This document shows, one piece after another, positions 8,185 through 15,089 of a DNA stretch of 15,089 bases. This DNA is from Chitinophagales bacterium. Lineage in GTDB: Bacteria; Bacteroidota; Bacteroidia; Chitinophagales; UBA8649. How positions within the stretch are numbered: the first letter of the stretch is position 1; the number at the start of each line of letters is the position of its first letter. Both the position numbers and the translations under genes were made by a program. Under the pieces are notes generated by a model that saw only the letters and a program-made list of their open reading frames with translations, did no database searches and had not been told where the DNA came from. The DNA is taken from positions 1 through 15,089 of the forward strand of contig JADHRO010000022.1 in assembly GCA_016777395.1 (NCBI GenBank), read 5' to 3'.

Positions 8185-8568
8185 TTAGATAGGTTTAAAC
8201 CATAAAGGTTTTTCTTCCCCTTTCATATAATTGATATAGAGCTCTTCTTCAGCGGCAATAAAGCGCTTTGAATAAATACTAATCGTATTGTCATCAAAAT
8301 CACATTCATGGTAACAATTAGCATTAGGGGAGTGATTGTATATGGAAATATATCCAAGCCCAATAGCGCTTTGGTTTTGCTGATGGCCCCAAATGAAGTA
8401 ATAATCATGCAAAATAGTATTATGAATGATTTTTGTTTCATGGCTATTTAAAATAAGTATTGGAGAAACTTCGACTAGAGTATTCGCCTCGATTCCGTTT
8501 AGGGCAAAGACGCCTCTACCGCGTTTTTTACTTGATTTGACAATCAGTGAGGGATGAATATGGCTCAT
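8185..8568 (-). CDS. Stand-alone SET-domain protein (putative protein-lysine methyltransferase)
   Basis: 127 aa covering almost only a SET domain, with no signal peptide. Motifs: KKRGRGVFA at 14-22 (SAM-binding GxG region), YNHSPNANC at 77-85 (the NHS/PN active-site knot motif, N78 H79) and EELYINY at 108-114 (catalytic Tyr114 equivalent). The post-SET Cys cluster of eukaryotic enzymes is absent. Such short SET proteins are scattered in bacteria; substrates are mostly unknown, and cytosolic SAM-dependent lysine methylation is the expected activity. It lies upstream of, and in the same direction as, the CotH operon with a 112-bp gap, and is divergent from the M14 carboxypeptidase. No functional link to either neighbour is evident. 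Confidence 0.88.
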   Translation of the reverse strand: MSHIHPSLIVKSSKKRGRGVFALNGIEANTLVEVSPILILNSHETKIIHNTILHDYYFIWGHQQNQSAIGLGYISIYNHSPNANCYHECDFDDNTISIYSKRFIAAEEELYINYMKGEEKPLWFKPI

Positions 8569-8830
8569 TTATAAAGTAGAATTAAGGATGATAGTTTTTT
8601 TGATAGGTACTAAGCTCTTGAATTAATCCAAGTAATTTTTACGCTAGTCTGCCAAAGTTTCATTAAACTTAGCATAAGCATGACTATAATCTATGCATTG
8701 AGCATTAAATATTGCCGCAATCATTAGGATTTCAGTTTAAGCTAAGTTAGTCTTTTTTTTTGCATAGTGGTCGATGAGATTTTGTGGCTACTTATTAAAA
8801 ATGATTAACTTTATTGACTAATTTAAAATT
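8569..8830. other. Divergent intergenic region with inverted repeat and T-run; possible small structured RNA or regulatory region
   Basis: 262 bp of AT-rich DNA between the SET gene (-) and the carboxypeptidase (+), expected to hold both promoters. It contains an 8-bp inverted repeat, AACTTAGC at 8666-8673 and GCTAAGTT at 8741-8748, enclosing smaller hairpins (GCATA/TATGC at 8672-8676 and 8692-8696; ATTG-CCG-CAAT near 8712-8722). The right arm is followed after 4 bases by nine Ts (8753-8761). This could be a small RNA with a Rho-independent-like end or a terminator-like element. No perfect TAnnTTTG box was found for either gene. No tRNA or convincing small ORF is seen. Confidence 0.25.
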
Positions 8831-11167
8831 ATGTTTAGAGTCGTCTTATTTCTTTTTGTTTTTGTCTGCGGACAGTTGTATGCTCAAGAGAATCAATATA
8901 GTAAGGTTAAAGTTTGGGTGTTAGACAAATCAATAGAAGAGCTCAGTCAACTCGATGTTGCCGTTGATCATGGGAGTTATAAAAAGAATGTTTGGTTGAT
9001 TACAGACCTTTCTTCAAACGAAATTGCAGAAGTGCAAGCTGCGGGGTTTGCAGTGGACGTACTTATAGCGGATGTTAAAGCACATTATCAGCAACAAAAT
9101 GTTAGCCCTAAGATAAAGTCTATGAAGGCCCAAAACTGCGGAGTTTCTGGTTTTGAAATTCCTATTGTACAAAATTACGCCAATGGAAGTATGGGTGGTT
9201 TTTTTACCTATCAAGAAATGTTGGACAACTTGGATTCAATGGCCTCGAAATATCCTAATCTAATTTCTGCACGTGCACCTATTGATACATTTTTAAGTAT
9301 TGAAAATCGACCCATTGAATGGCTGCGAATTTCAAGTAACCCTGCCTCTAGTTTTTCTAAGCCTGCAATTTTATACACGGCTTTGCATCATGCAAGAGAA
9401 CCCGGCAGTATGCAGCAGTTGATTTATTATATGTGGTATGTTTTAGAGAATTATGAGGTTAATGAGGAGCTTCAATATGTAGTGGATAATGTGGAAATGT
9501 ATTTTGTGCCTTGTATTAATCCCGATGGTTATGTCTACAATGAATTGACAGACCCCAACGGAGGAGGTATGCATAGAAAAAATAGAAGAAATGTGGGCAC
9601 CAATAATAAGGGCGTTGATTTAAATCGAAACTACAGCTACGAATACGGTGGGGCAGGAACATCTAGCAATCCAAACAGTGACACTTATAAAGGGACAGGC
9701 CCATTTTCAGAGCCTGAAACTCAAGCAATGGAATGGTTTATAATTAATAATAATTTTAAAATTGCGTTAAACTACCATAGTTATGCAGATGCTTTATTGT
9801 TTCCTTGGGGTTATGAAGATAACTTTCAATGTCCAGATCATGACCTGCTTACTAATTTAACGGATTACCTAACGCAGGAAAATAATTATGATAATTATCA
9901 AAGTGCTTTGTTATATGAAGCTGCAGGCGATAGTGATGACTGGGCCTATGGCGAGCAAAATGATAAACCAAAAGTCTACGCAATGACACCAGAAATAGGT
10001 GGAAATAATGATGGTTTTTGGCCGAGTCAACAAAATATATTAGGGATTTGCCGAGAAAATGTTTTCCAGAATTTTGCGGCAGCAAAATCTTTGTTAGATG
10101 CTTATCAAATAAAGGATTTATCAGCTAGTATTATTGAAAACCCTAACTTTTCTTTAGACATAGAATTTCAGCGTTTAGGTCTTGAAAGCGGAGCTTATGC
10201 GCTTAGTATCGATGCAATAGATGCAACAATCAACAATGCGAATAACCCGCAGCTTGTTTCGGGACTAAATTTTGGCGAAAAACAAGTCATTAATTTTACT
10301 GGAGATCTAGATGTCAGCAGTATTCAAAACATGCAAATTAACTTTGTACTCGAAATCGCAACGGCAAATTACTCCTCCTATGACACCTTGGTAAAGTATT
10401 TTGGCGAAACACAACTGAGCTTTGATGGCACCAATGGAACCTTGGATGCTTGGGAGAATACAAATGATTGGGGATTGGATAACGATGCATATTCCGCCCC
10501 GACAAGTATAAGTGATTCTCCCGATGGAGATTACAGCAATAATGATGTAAACGAGTTAGTTTCAAATAGTGTTGATTTGAGTCAAGCGGAAATTGCAGTG
10601 CTCGAATTTTATGCAAAATGGGATATTGAAAAAGGCTATGATTATATGCAGTTGAGTGCTTCTCTTGATGGGACGAATTGGACGCCACTCTGCGGTAATT
10701 ATACCGTTATAGGAAATGATAATCAAGACGAAAATGAGCCGATTTATGATGGTGTTCAAAGTTCTTGGGTTAAAGAATCGATAGATTTAAATGATTTTAT
10801 AGGTGAAAATATTCAATTAAGGTTTCGAATAGTAACTGACATGTTTACGCGAGGAGATGGATTCAATTTCGATGACTTGAAAATACGAACTATAGGAGAA
10901 AGTCCTGCATCAAATATAGATTTATTATCTAGTGAAATTCGCGTTTTCCCGAATCCTTCAAAAGAAAGTGTTACCATAACTACTGCATTTAAAAACCCTA
11001 GTCGATTGGAAATAATTAATATGTTAGGCCAATCAAGAATGTCTGTAAATTTGTTGAGTGAATCTCAGGTGCTAACAACGGATATTTTGCCTGCTGGGAT
11101 GTATTTCTTGAATTTTTATGAAGGGAATAAACTTCTAGGAGTTAAGAAACTGCTTATCGAGGAATAA
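8831..11167 (+). CDS. Secreted M14 zinc carboxypeptidase with MAM-like sandwich and T9SS type A sorting domain
   Basis: 778 aa. Signal peptide (MFRVVLFLFVFVCGQLYAQ) is followed by a propeptide-like region (about 20-95). The M14 peptidase domain (about 115-410) has a complete site: HHAREPG with zinc ligands H187 and E190, NPDGY, substrate-binding R266 in VDLNRNY, zinc ligand H316 in LNYHSYAD, and catalytic E388 in TPEIGG. Residues about 410-690 form beta-sandwiches, including a MAM/immune-inhibitor-A-like module (VLEFYAKWDIE, FNFDDLKI). The last about 80 residues are a type A T9SS sorting domain (VFPNPSKESVTI, INMLGQS, LPAGMYFLNFY, KKLLIEE). Predicted role: extracellular trimming of C-terminal residues from peptides, probably for nutrient supply. 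It is monocistronic, flanked by the SET gene (divergent) and an opposing gene (convergent). Confidence 0.95.
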   Translation: MFRVVLFLFVFVCGQLYAQENQYSKVKVWVLDKSIEELSQLDVAVDHGSYKKNVWLITDLSSNEIAEVQAAGFAVDVLIADVKAHYQQQNVSPKIKSMKAQNCGVSGFEIPIVQNYANGSMGGFFTYQEMLDNLDSMASKYPNLISARAPIDTFLSIENRPIEWLRISSNPASSFSKPAILYTALHHAREPGSMQQLIYYMWYVLENYEVNEELQYVVDNVEMYFVPCINPDGYVYNELTDPNGGGMHRKNRRNVGTNNKGVDLNRNYSYEYGGAGTSSNPNSDTYKGTGPFSEPETQAMEWFIINNNFKIALNYHSYADALLFPWGYEDNFQCPDHDLLTNLTDYLTQENNYDNYQSALLYEAAGDSDDWAYGEQNDKPKVYAMTPEIGGNNDGFWPSQQNILGICRENVFQNFAAAKSLLDAYQIKDLSASIIENPNFSLDIEFQRLGLESGAYALSIDAIDATINNANNPQLVSGLNFGEKQVINFTGDLDVSSIQNMQINFVLEIATANYSSYDTLVKYFGETQLSFDGTNGTLDAWENTNDWGLDNDAYSAPTSISDSPDGDYSNNDVNELVSNSVDLSQAEIAVLEFYAKWDIEKGYDYMQLSASLDGTNWTPLCGNYTVIGNDNQDENEPIYDGVQSSWVKESIDLNDFIGENIQLRFRIVTDMFTRGDGFNFDDLKIRTIGESPASNIDLLSSEIRVFPNPSKESVTITTAFKNPSRLEIINMLGQSRMSVNLLSESQVLTTDILPAGMYFLNFYEGNKLLGVKKLLIEE

Positions 11168-11184
11168 TTCAAATTTTATTCCTT
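11159..11184 (+). terminator. Possible hairpin terminator at the convergent junction
   Basis: GAGGAATAA (11159-11167, including the carboxypeptidase stop) can pair with TTATTCCTT (11176-11184) as a 9-pair stem with one G-U pair and an 8-base loop. No T-run follows immediately on either strand; the nearest is the T6 near 11203-11208. It may mark the end of the carboxypeptidase transcript and possibly of the carB transcript coming the other way, but the missing U-tract makes this weak. Confidence 0.28.
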
Positions 11185-11211
11185 CGGTTTAAAGCATTCA
11201 AATTTTTTACA

Positions 11212-12111
11212 TCAATCCCTATTGTCCAATATAGGATTTGGCATTGGGGGACTATCCGGTTTATCAATGGAGTAATGGAACATTTTTTCAATCCAGGTCC
11301 AAGTGTTGTTTACCCATTCTAGCCCCTCATACGTTCCATCCGGGATATAAGTGAACCATGCACCCTCTTCAGCTTCGCTAGGAGCTACCAAATGGTCAAA
11401 AATCATTTGGTTCATCTCTTCATCAAAATTGAGCTTAACACTTGCTTTTTGATTATATTCTAAAAACATCCGATTTTTGATTTGAGTAATACCAAAGCTA
11501 TCCGTAACGGAGATCAATGGAGCTCCAAAAACGGCTTGCTCATTTTCATCAAAAGAAAGAATCTCCAAAATCTTTCGATTGCTTACAAAATCAGCCTCAT
11601 CATATCCAAGTAAGGTGTAATAGGACTTATCGGCTATTTCATGTTGTAAACACTTGTAGTAAATTGCACCGTACCAGTTATCGTGACTTAAAATTTCTTG
11701 GGGATGCACATTCATCGTATCCGAGTGGTCAAATAATGGAAGCATCTTAAGTTCTTTGCTATTCAGCTGTATCGCTCCATAGTAGCGATGAGTACCCAAT
11801 GGCTCTTTTAACTGCCAGGTGAATATTCTAAAGCTATTATCAGGTGCATAAACTTTGACAAGACTAGCCAGGCGATCGAATGGAAATTGAAAGGAATTTT
11901 TCTCTTTTAAAATTGCGACAAAACGAGGAATAAAATCGTGAATGATTTCGACGCGTTCTTCAAAGGGGATGCTATCATTTTTAAATTGAACAACATTTTC
12001 CTGCAAAATTGCCTCTGCAGCTTTAAATTTTTTCAATTCCTTGTTGCTTAATTCCTGAGAAACCGCGAAACAACCGAGAAATATAAATAGAATACTTGCA
12101 AATACTTTCAT
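11212..12111 (-). CDS. Secreted protein of unknown function downstream of carB
   Basis: 299 aa from the preferred ATG at 12111; a GTG at 12126 would add MKNYP before the signal peptide and is less likely, because the MKVFASILFIFLGCFAVSQ signal sequence begins exactly at the ATG. Cleavage is expected after AVSQ; the LGC within it is a poor lipobox. The mature protein has a helical start (ELSNKELKKFKAAEAILQ) and a beta-rich body (FRIFTWQLKEP, THRYYGAIQLN, YGAIYYKC, YYTLLGYDEADF, RMFLEYNQKASVKL) ending in WVNNTWTWIEKMFHYS. I do not recognise a named domain or any catalytic motif; the periplasm or cell surface is the expected location. It follows carB by 50 bp on the same strand with no obvious terminator between, so it is probably co-transcribed, but nothing ties it to carbamoyl-phosphate synthesis. 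Confidence 0.85.
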   Translation of the reverse strand: MKVFASILFIFLGCFAVSQELSNKELKKFKAAEAILQENVVQFKNDSIPFEERVEIIHDFIPRFVAILKEKNSFQFPFDRLASLVKVYAPDNSFRIFTWQLKEPLGTHRYYGAIQLNSKELKMLPLFDHSDTMNVHPQEILSHDNWYGAIYYKCLQHEIADKSYYTLLGYDEADFVSNRKILEILSFDENEQAVFGAPLISVTDSFGITQIKNRMFLEYNQKASVKLNFDEEMNQMIFDHLVAPSEAEEGAWFTYIPDGTYEGLEWVNNTWTWIEKMFHYSIDKPDSPPMPNPILDNRD

Positions 12112-12161
12112 AGGATAATTCTTCACGATTATAACGCAATTTGTTTGCCTTAATTTATTAC

Positions 12162-14981
12162 TTACTTACTTAAGTACATGCTTTTAAGCTTTATTAACTC
12201 TCTAAAGTGGTCGTCTTGCGTGTCTTTTATAAAGTAAATAGCCTCTCCAGTGCTCTTCATTTCTGGCCCTAATTCTTTATTCACATTAGGGAATTTGTGA
12301 AAGGAAAATACAGGCTCTTTAATAGCAAACCCATCCAGCTCATTTTTAAAAGTATAGTCCTTTAATTTACTTACACCAAGCATCACTTTTGTTGCTACAT
12401 TGAGGTAGGGTTCATTGTAAGCTTTACTGATAAAAGGAGTAGTTCTTGATGCTCTTGGGTTGGCTTCGATTACAAATACTTCATCATTTTTCACGGCAAA
12501 TTGGATATTGATTAATCCTCTAACCTCTAGTGCTTCTGCAATTTGTTTAGTGTATACTTCCATTTTTTTAACCACATCCTTACCCAGAGAGAATGGAGGG
12601 AGTACCGCATTACTATCGCCAGAATGAATTCCTGCAGGTTCAATATGTTCCATAATACCCATAATATGAACATCATCACCATCTGAAATAGCATCGACTT
12701 CAGCTTCGGATGCTCTATCCAAAAAGTGATCAATAAGAATGTTGTTATTTGGATGATGTTTGATGATTTTAATCACCGCAGTGGTCAATTCATCATCATT
12801 AATCACAATTTTCATGCGTTGCCCCCCCAATACATAACTTGGTCTTACAAGAACAGGGTAGCCCACTTCATGCGCAACTTCTATAGCTTCCTCTGCTGTT
12901 TTTGCTGCTCCGTATCTTGGATAAGGAATATTTAACTCTTTCAGCTTATCTGAAAAACGTTCTCTATCCTCTGCCATATCCATATTGTCATAGGAAGTTC
13001 CAATTATCTTGATTCCAAAATCCTGCAGTTTTTCTGATAATTTCAAGGCTGTTTGGCCTCCAAGTTGAACAATAACTCCTTCTGGTTTTTCGTGATCAAT
13101 CAGTTCCCTTAAATGTTCCCAAAATACAGGTTCAAAGTAAAGTTTATCCGCAATATCGAAATCAGTGGAAACTGTTTCAGGGTTGCAATTCATCATTATC
13201 GCCTCATATCCCGCCTCTTTACATGCTTTTATGCCATGAACACAACAATAGTCAAACTCTATACCTTGACCAATTCGATTAGGTCCACTGCCCAAGACAA
13301 TAATCTTTTTCTTATCACTTACCTTGCTTTCATTCTCATATTCAAATGTGGAATAGTAATATGGAGTTTGTGCTTCAAATTCTGCAGCACAGGTATCAAC
13401 AAGTTTGTAGACACGGCGAATATCCATTTCATGCCTCTTGTCATAAACCTGATCTTCTGTGATATTCCCCATTAGGTATGCGATTTGAGCATCGGAATAA
13501 CCTTTTTGTTTTATATCAAGCATAAACTCACGACTGATCGTTTGCAGATTATACTTTTTGATCATTTTATCATAATCGACCAATTCTTGAATTTGATACA
13601 AGTACCATTTGTCAATTTTGGTCATTTCAAACAATTTATTAATTGGCACGCCTAAACGGATAGCATCTTTTAATCGGAAAATTCTATCCCATGAAGGTTT
13701 TTGGACCCCTTCAAGTATTTCGTCGGTCCGCATCCAATGCTGACCATCTGCGCCTAAACCAATTCTATTGTTTTCTAGTGATTGACAAGCTTTTTGCAAG
13801 GCTTCTTGAAAGCTTCGACCAATCGCCATTACTTCACCTACAGATTTCATTTGCAAACCGAGCTCTGTGTCAGCCCCTTTAAATTTGTCAAAATTCCATC
13901 GAGGCATTTTTACAATTACGTAGTCTAAAGTAGGTTCAAAATAAGCAGAAGTATTTCCTGTAATTTGATTGGTCAACTCATCGAGGGTATAACCAATGGC
14001 CAGTTTAGCCGCAATTTTCGCAATTGGATACCCTGTGGCCTTAGACGCTAAAGCAGAAGAACGAGATACTCTCGGATTCATTTCGATAGCATACACCTCC
14101 TCGGTTTCTGGATTTACAGAAAACTGAACATTACATCCACCAGCAAAATTACCCAATTTTTGCATCATGAGCTTGGCTTGGTTCCGCATTTCTTGGTAGA
14201 CTTTATCAGATAAAGTCATAGCAGGTGCTACCGTAATTGAATCTCCGGTGTGCACACCCATAGGGTCAAAGTTCTCAACCGTACAAATTACGACGACGTT
14301 ATCAGCTTTATCTCTGAGTAACTCTAATTCATACTCTTTCCAACCAATTACAGCCTTTTCAACGAGCACTTCGTGTGTAGGAGAGGCCTCCAAACCCCGG
14401 GTCAATTTGATATCTAAATCCTCTTTACTGTGGACAAAACCTCCGCCATATCCACCAAGGGTGTAGGAAGGACGAATAACTAATGGAAAGCCTAATTCTT
14501 GAGCGACTTCTTTCCCTTCAAGGTAAGAGTTAGCAATTTTAGATGGGCAAATATTTATTCCCAATTCTTGCATAAATATTCGAAATTCTTCTCTGTTTTC
14601 TGTTTTCTCAATGGCATCTAAATCCGCCCCTAAGACGTCTAGATTGTATTTGTCCCAAATGCCCATTTCATAGGCTTCTTTCGCTAAATTTAGAGCGGAT
14701 TGTCCACCCATAGTGGGTAGCACGGAATCAATATCGGGGTGCTCTGTTAAAATTTTTTCAATTGAAGCGACATTAATAGGGTCCATGTAGATAAAATCGG
14801 CAGTCATAGGATCAGTCATGATTGTCGCAGGATTGTTGTTCAACAGGGTTACTTTTACGCCTTCTTCTCGCAATGATCGAGAGGCCTGTGTTCCTGAATA
14901 ATCAAACTCGCAAGCCTGACCAATAATAATAGGGCCGCTACCAATAATTAAAATGTGCTGAATCGAGGAATTTTTGGGCAT
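12162..14981 (-). CDS. carB: Carbamoyl-phosphate synthase large subunit, short form without allosteric domain
   Basis: 939 aa. CarB makes carbamoyl phosphate from bicarbonate, ammonia (from CarA-bound glutamine) and 2 ATP for pyrimidine and arginine synthesis in the cytoplasm. The two homologous ATP-grasp halves are both present: the first starts GSGPIIIGQACEFDYSGTQA (about 14-33) with TLGGYGGGFV and EMNPRVSRSSALASKATGYP; the second starts at about residue 560 (LGSGPNRIGQGIEFDYCC) with RPSYVLGGQRM and EANPRASRTTPFISKA. The protein ends soon after GPEMKSTGEAIYF, at MYLSK. E. coli CarB is 1073 aa, and its last approximately 140 residues (MGS-like domain binding UMP, IMP and ornithine) have no counterpart here. 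The stop is clean and the downstream DNA encodes an unrelated protein, so this is not a frameshift. CarA is not in the window. Confidence 0.97.
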   Translation of the reverse strand: MPKNSSIQHILIIGSGPIIIGQACEFDYSGTQASRSLREEGVKVTLLNNNPATIMTDPMTADFIYMDPINVASIEKILTEHPDIDSVLPTMGGQSALNLAKEAYEMGIWDKYNLDVLGADLDAIEKTENREEFRIFMQELGINICPSKIANSYLEGKEVAQELGFPLVIRPSYTLGGYGGGFVHSKEDLDIKLTRGLEASPTHEVLVEKAVIGWKEYELELLRDKADNVVVICTVENFDPMGVHTGDSITVAPAMTLSDKVYQEMRNQAKLMMQKLGNFAGGCNVQFSVNPETEEVYAIEMNPRVSRSSALASKATGYPIAKIAAKLAIGYTLDELTNQITGNTSAYFEPTLDYVIVKMPRWNFDKFKGADTELGLQMKSVGEVMAIGRSFQEALQKACQSLENNRIGLGADGQHWMRTDEILEGVQKPSWDRIFRLKDAIRLGVPINKLFEMTKIDKWYLYQIQELVDYDKMIKKYNLQTISREFMLDIKQKGYSDAQIAYLMGNITEDQVYDKRHEMDIRRVYKLVDTCAAEFEAQTPYYYSTFEYENESKVSDKKKIIVLGSGPNRIGQGIEFDYCCVHGIKACKEAGYEAIMMNCNPETVSTDFDIADKLYFEPVFWEHLRELIDHEKPEGVIVQLGGQTALKLSEKLQDFGIKIIGTSYDNMDMAEDRERFSDKLKELNIPYPRYGAAKTAEEAIEVAHEVGYPVLVRPSYVLGGQRMKIVINDDELTTAVIKIIKHHPNNNILIDHFLDRASEAEVDAISDGDDVHIMGIMEHIEPAGIHSGDSNAVLPPFSLGKDVVKKMEVYTKQIAEALEVRGLINIQFAVKNDEVFVIEANPRASRTTPFISKAYNEPYLNVATKVMLGVSKLKDYTFKNELDGFAIKEPVFSFHKFPNVNKELGPEMKSTGEAIYFIKDTQDDHFRELIKLKSMYLSK

Positions 14982-15004
14982 TTCTTAATTTTCTTTGATT
15001 TCGG

Positions 15005-15012
15005 CAAAAGTA
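15005..15012 (-). promoter_or_regulatory. Bacteroidetes-type -7 promoter box for carB
   Basis: On the minus strand this reads TACTTTTG, a perfect match to the Bacteroidetes sigma-A -7 consensus TAnnTTTG. It lies 23 bases before the carB ATG, giving a leader of roughly 15-20 nt. A TTG -33 box at the usual distance was not found. With such a short leader there is little room for leader attenuation or a riboswitch. Confidence 0.5.
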
Positions 15013-15089
15013 AGGCATAGAATTTACCTAATTTTGAATTTTATTACTTAAAAATCCACAAATTATACACCATTGATTATTGTCTACTT

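Noticed and set aside
8192..8211. Overlapping inverted repeats GGTTTAAACC and AAACC-ATAAA-GGTTT at the end of the SET gene
   Set aside because: Stems are 5 bp, lie mostly in coding sequence, and are not followed by a T-run in the transcribed direction.
8223..8441. 72-aa hydrophobic frame on the same strand overlapping the SET gene
   Set aside because: It is a shifted frame inside a well-supported SET domain, with no independent evidence of translation.
10338..10759. Long antisense open frames inside the carboxypeptidase gene (and similar ones inside carB, the CotH gene and the surface-protein gene)
   Set aside because: They lie opposite genes with clear domains, have low-complexity His/Tyr/Ser-rich or otherwise implausible translations and no recognisable motifs; they are shadows of the true frames.
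12112..12126. GTG start giving a 304-aa form of the protein downstream of carB
   Set aside because: It would put five residues before a signal peptide that begins naturally at the ATG at 12109-12111.

Overview
The window looks like chromosomal DNA from a Bacteroidota bacterium, most likely Flavobacteriales (marine or aquatic Flavobacteriia/Cryomorphaceae-like). The base composition is AT-rich. Three secreted proteins end in type IX secretion (T9SS) sorting domains: one type B gliding-motility-associated C-terminal domain and two type A domains. CarB is the short form ending in MYLSK. There is one good TAnnTTTG Bacteroidetes -7 box, upstream of carB. No rRNA, tRNA, IS element, CRISPR array or phage gene was seen.

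Layout. (1) 1-3435 (+): the 3' part of a very large adhesin-like cell-surface protein with a CUB domain, seven Ig-like GGxWxGxG repeats, a PKD domain and a T9SS type B C-terminus. Its start lies outside the window. (2) 8072-3444 (-): a tightly packed five-gene operon, transcribed as CotH-type kinase-fold protein (T9SS cargo), small lipoprotein, VTC-domain polyphosphate polymerase, DUF4956 membrane protein, and DUF2490 outer-membrane beta-barrel protein. Junctions are a 4-bp overlap, zero spacing, an 8-bp overlap and a 12-bp gap. (3) 8568-8185 (-): a small stand-alone SET-domain protein. (4) 8569-8830: a divergent intergenic region with an 8-bp inverted repeat and a nine-T run. (5) 8831-11167 (+): a secreted M14 zinc carboxypeptidase with a MAM-like sandwich and a T9SS type A domain. 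(6) 14981-11212 (-): carB, lacking the C-terminal allosteric domain, followed by a secreted protein of unknown function, probably co-transcribed.

The most interesting part is the CotH-lipoprotein-VTC-DUF4956-DUF2490 operon. It places a cytoplasmic polyphosphate polymerase and a polytopic membrane protein in one transcript with a predicted surface-exported kinase-fold protein, a lipoprotein and an outer-membrane barrel. The CotH/VTC/DUF4956 association recurs in bacteria as far as I recall, but I know of no established function. A polyphosphate-linked cell-envelope modification system is a reasonable but unproven reading. The remaining genes are ordinary Bacteroidota surface, secreted or housekeeping genes.
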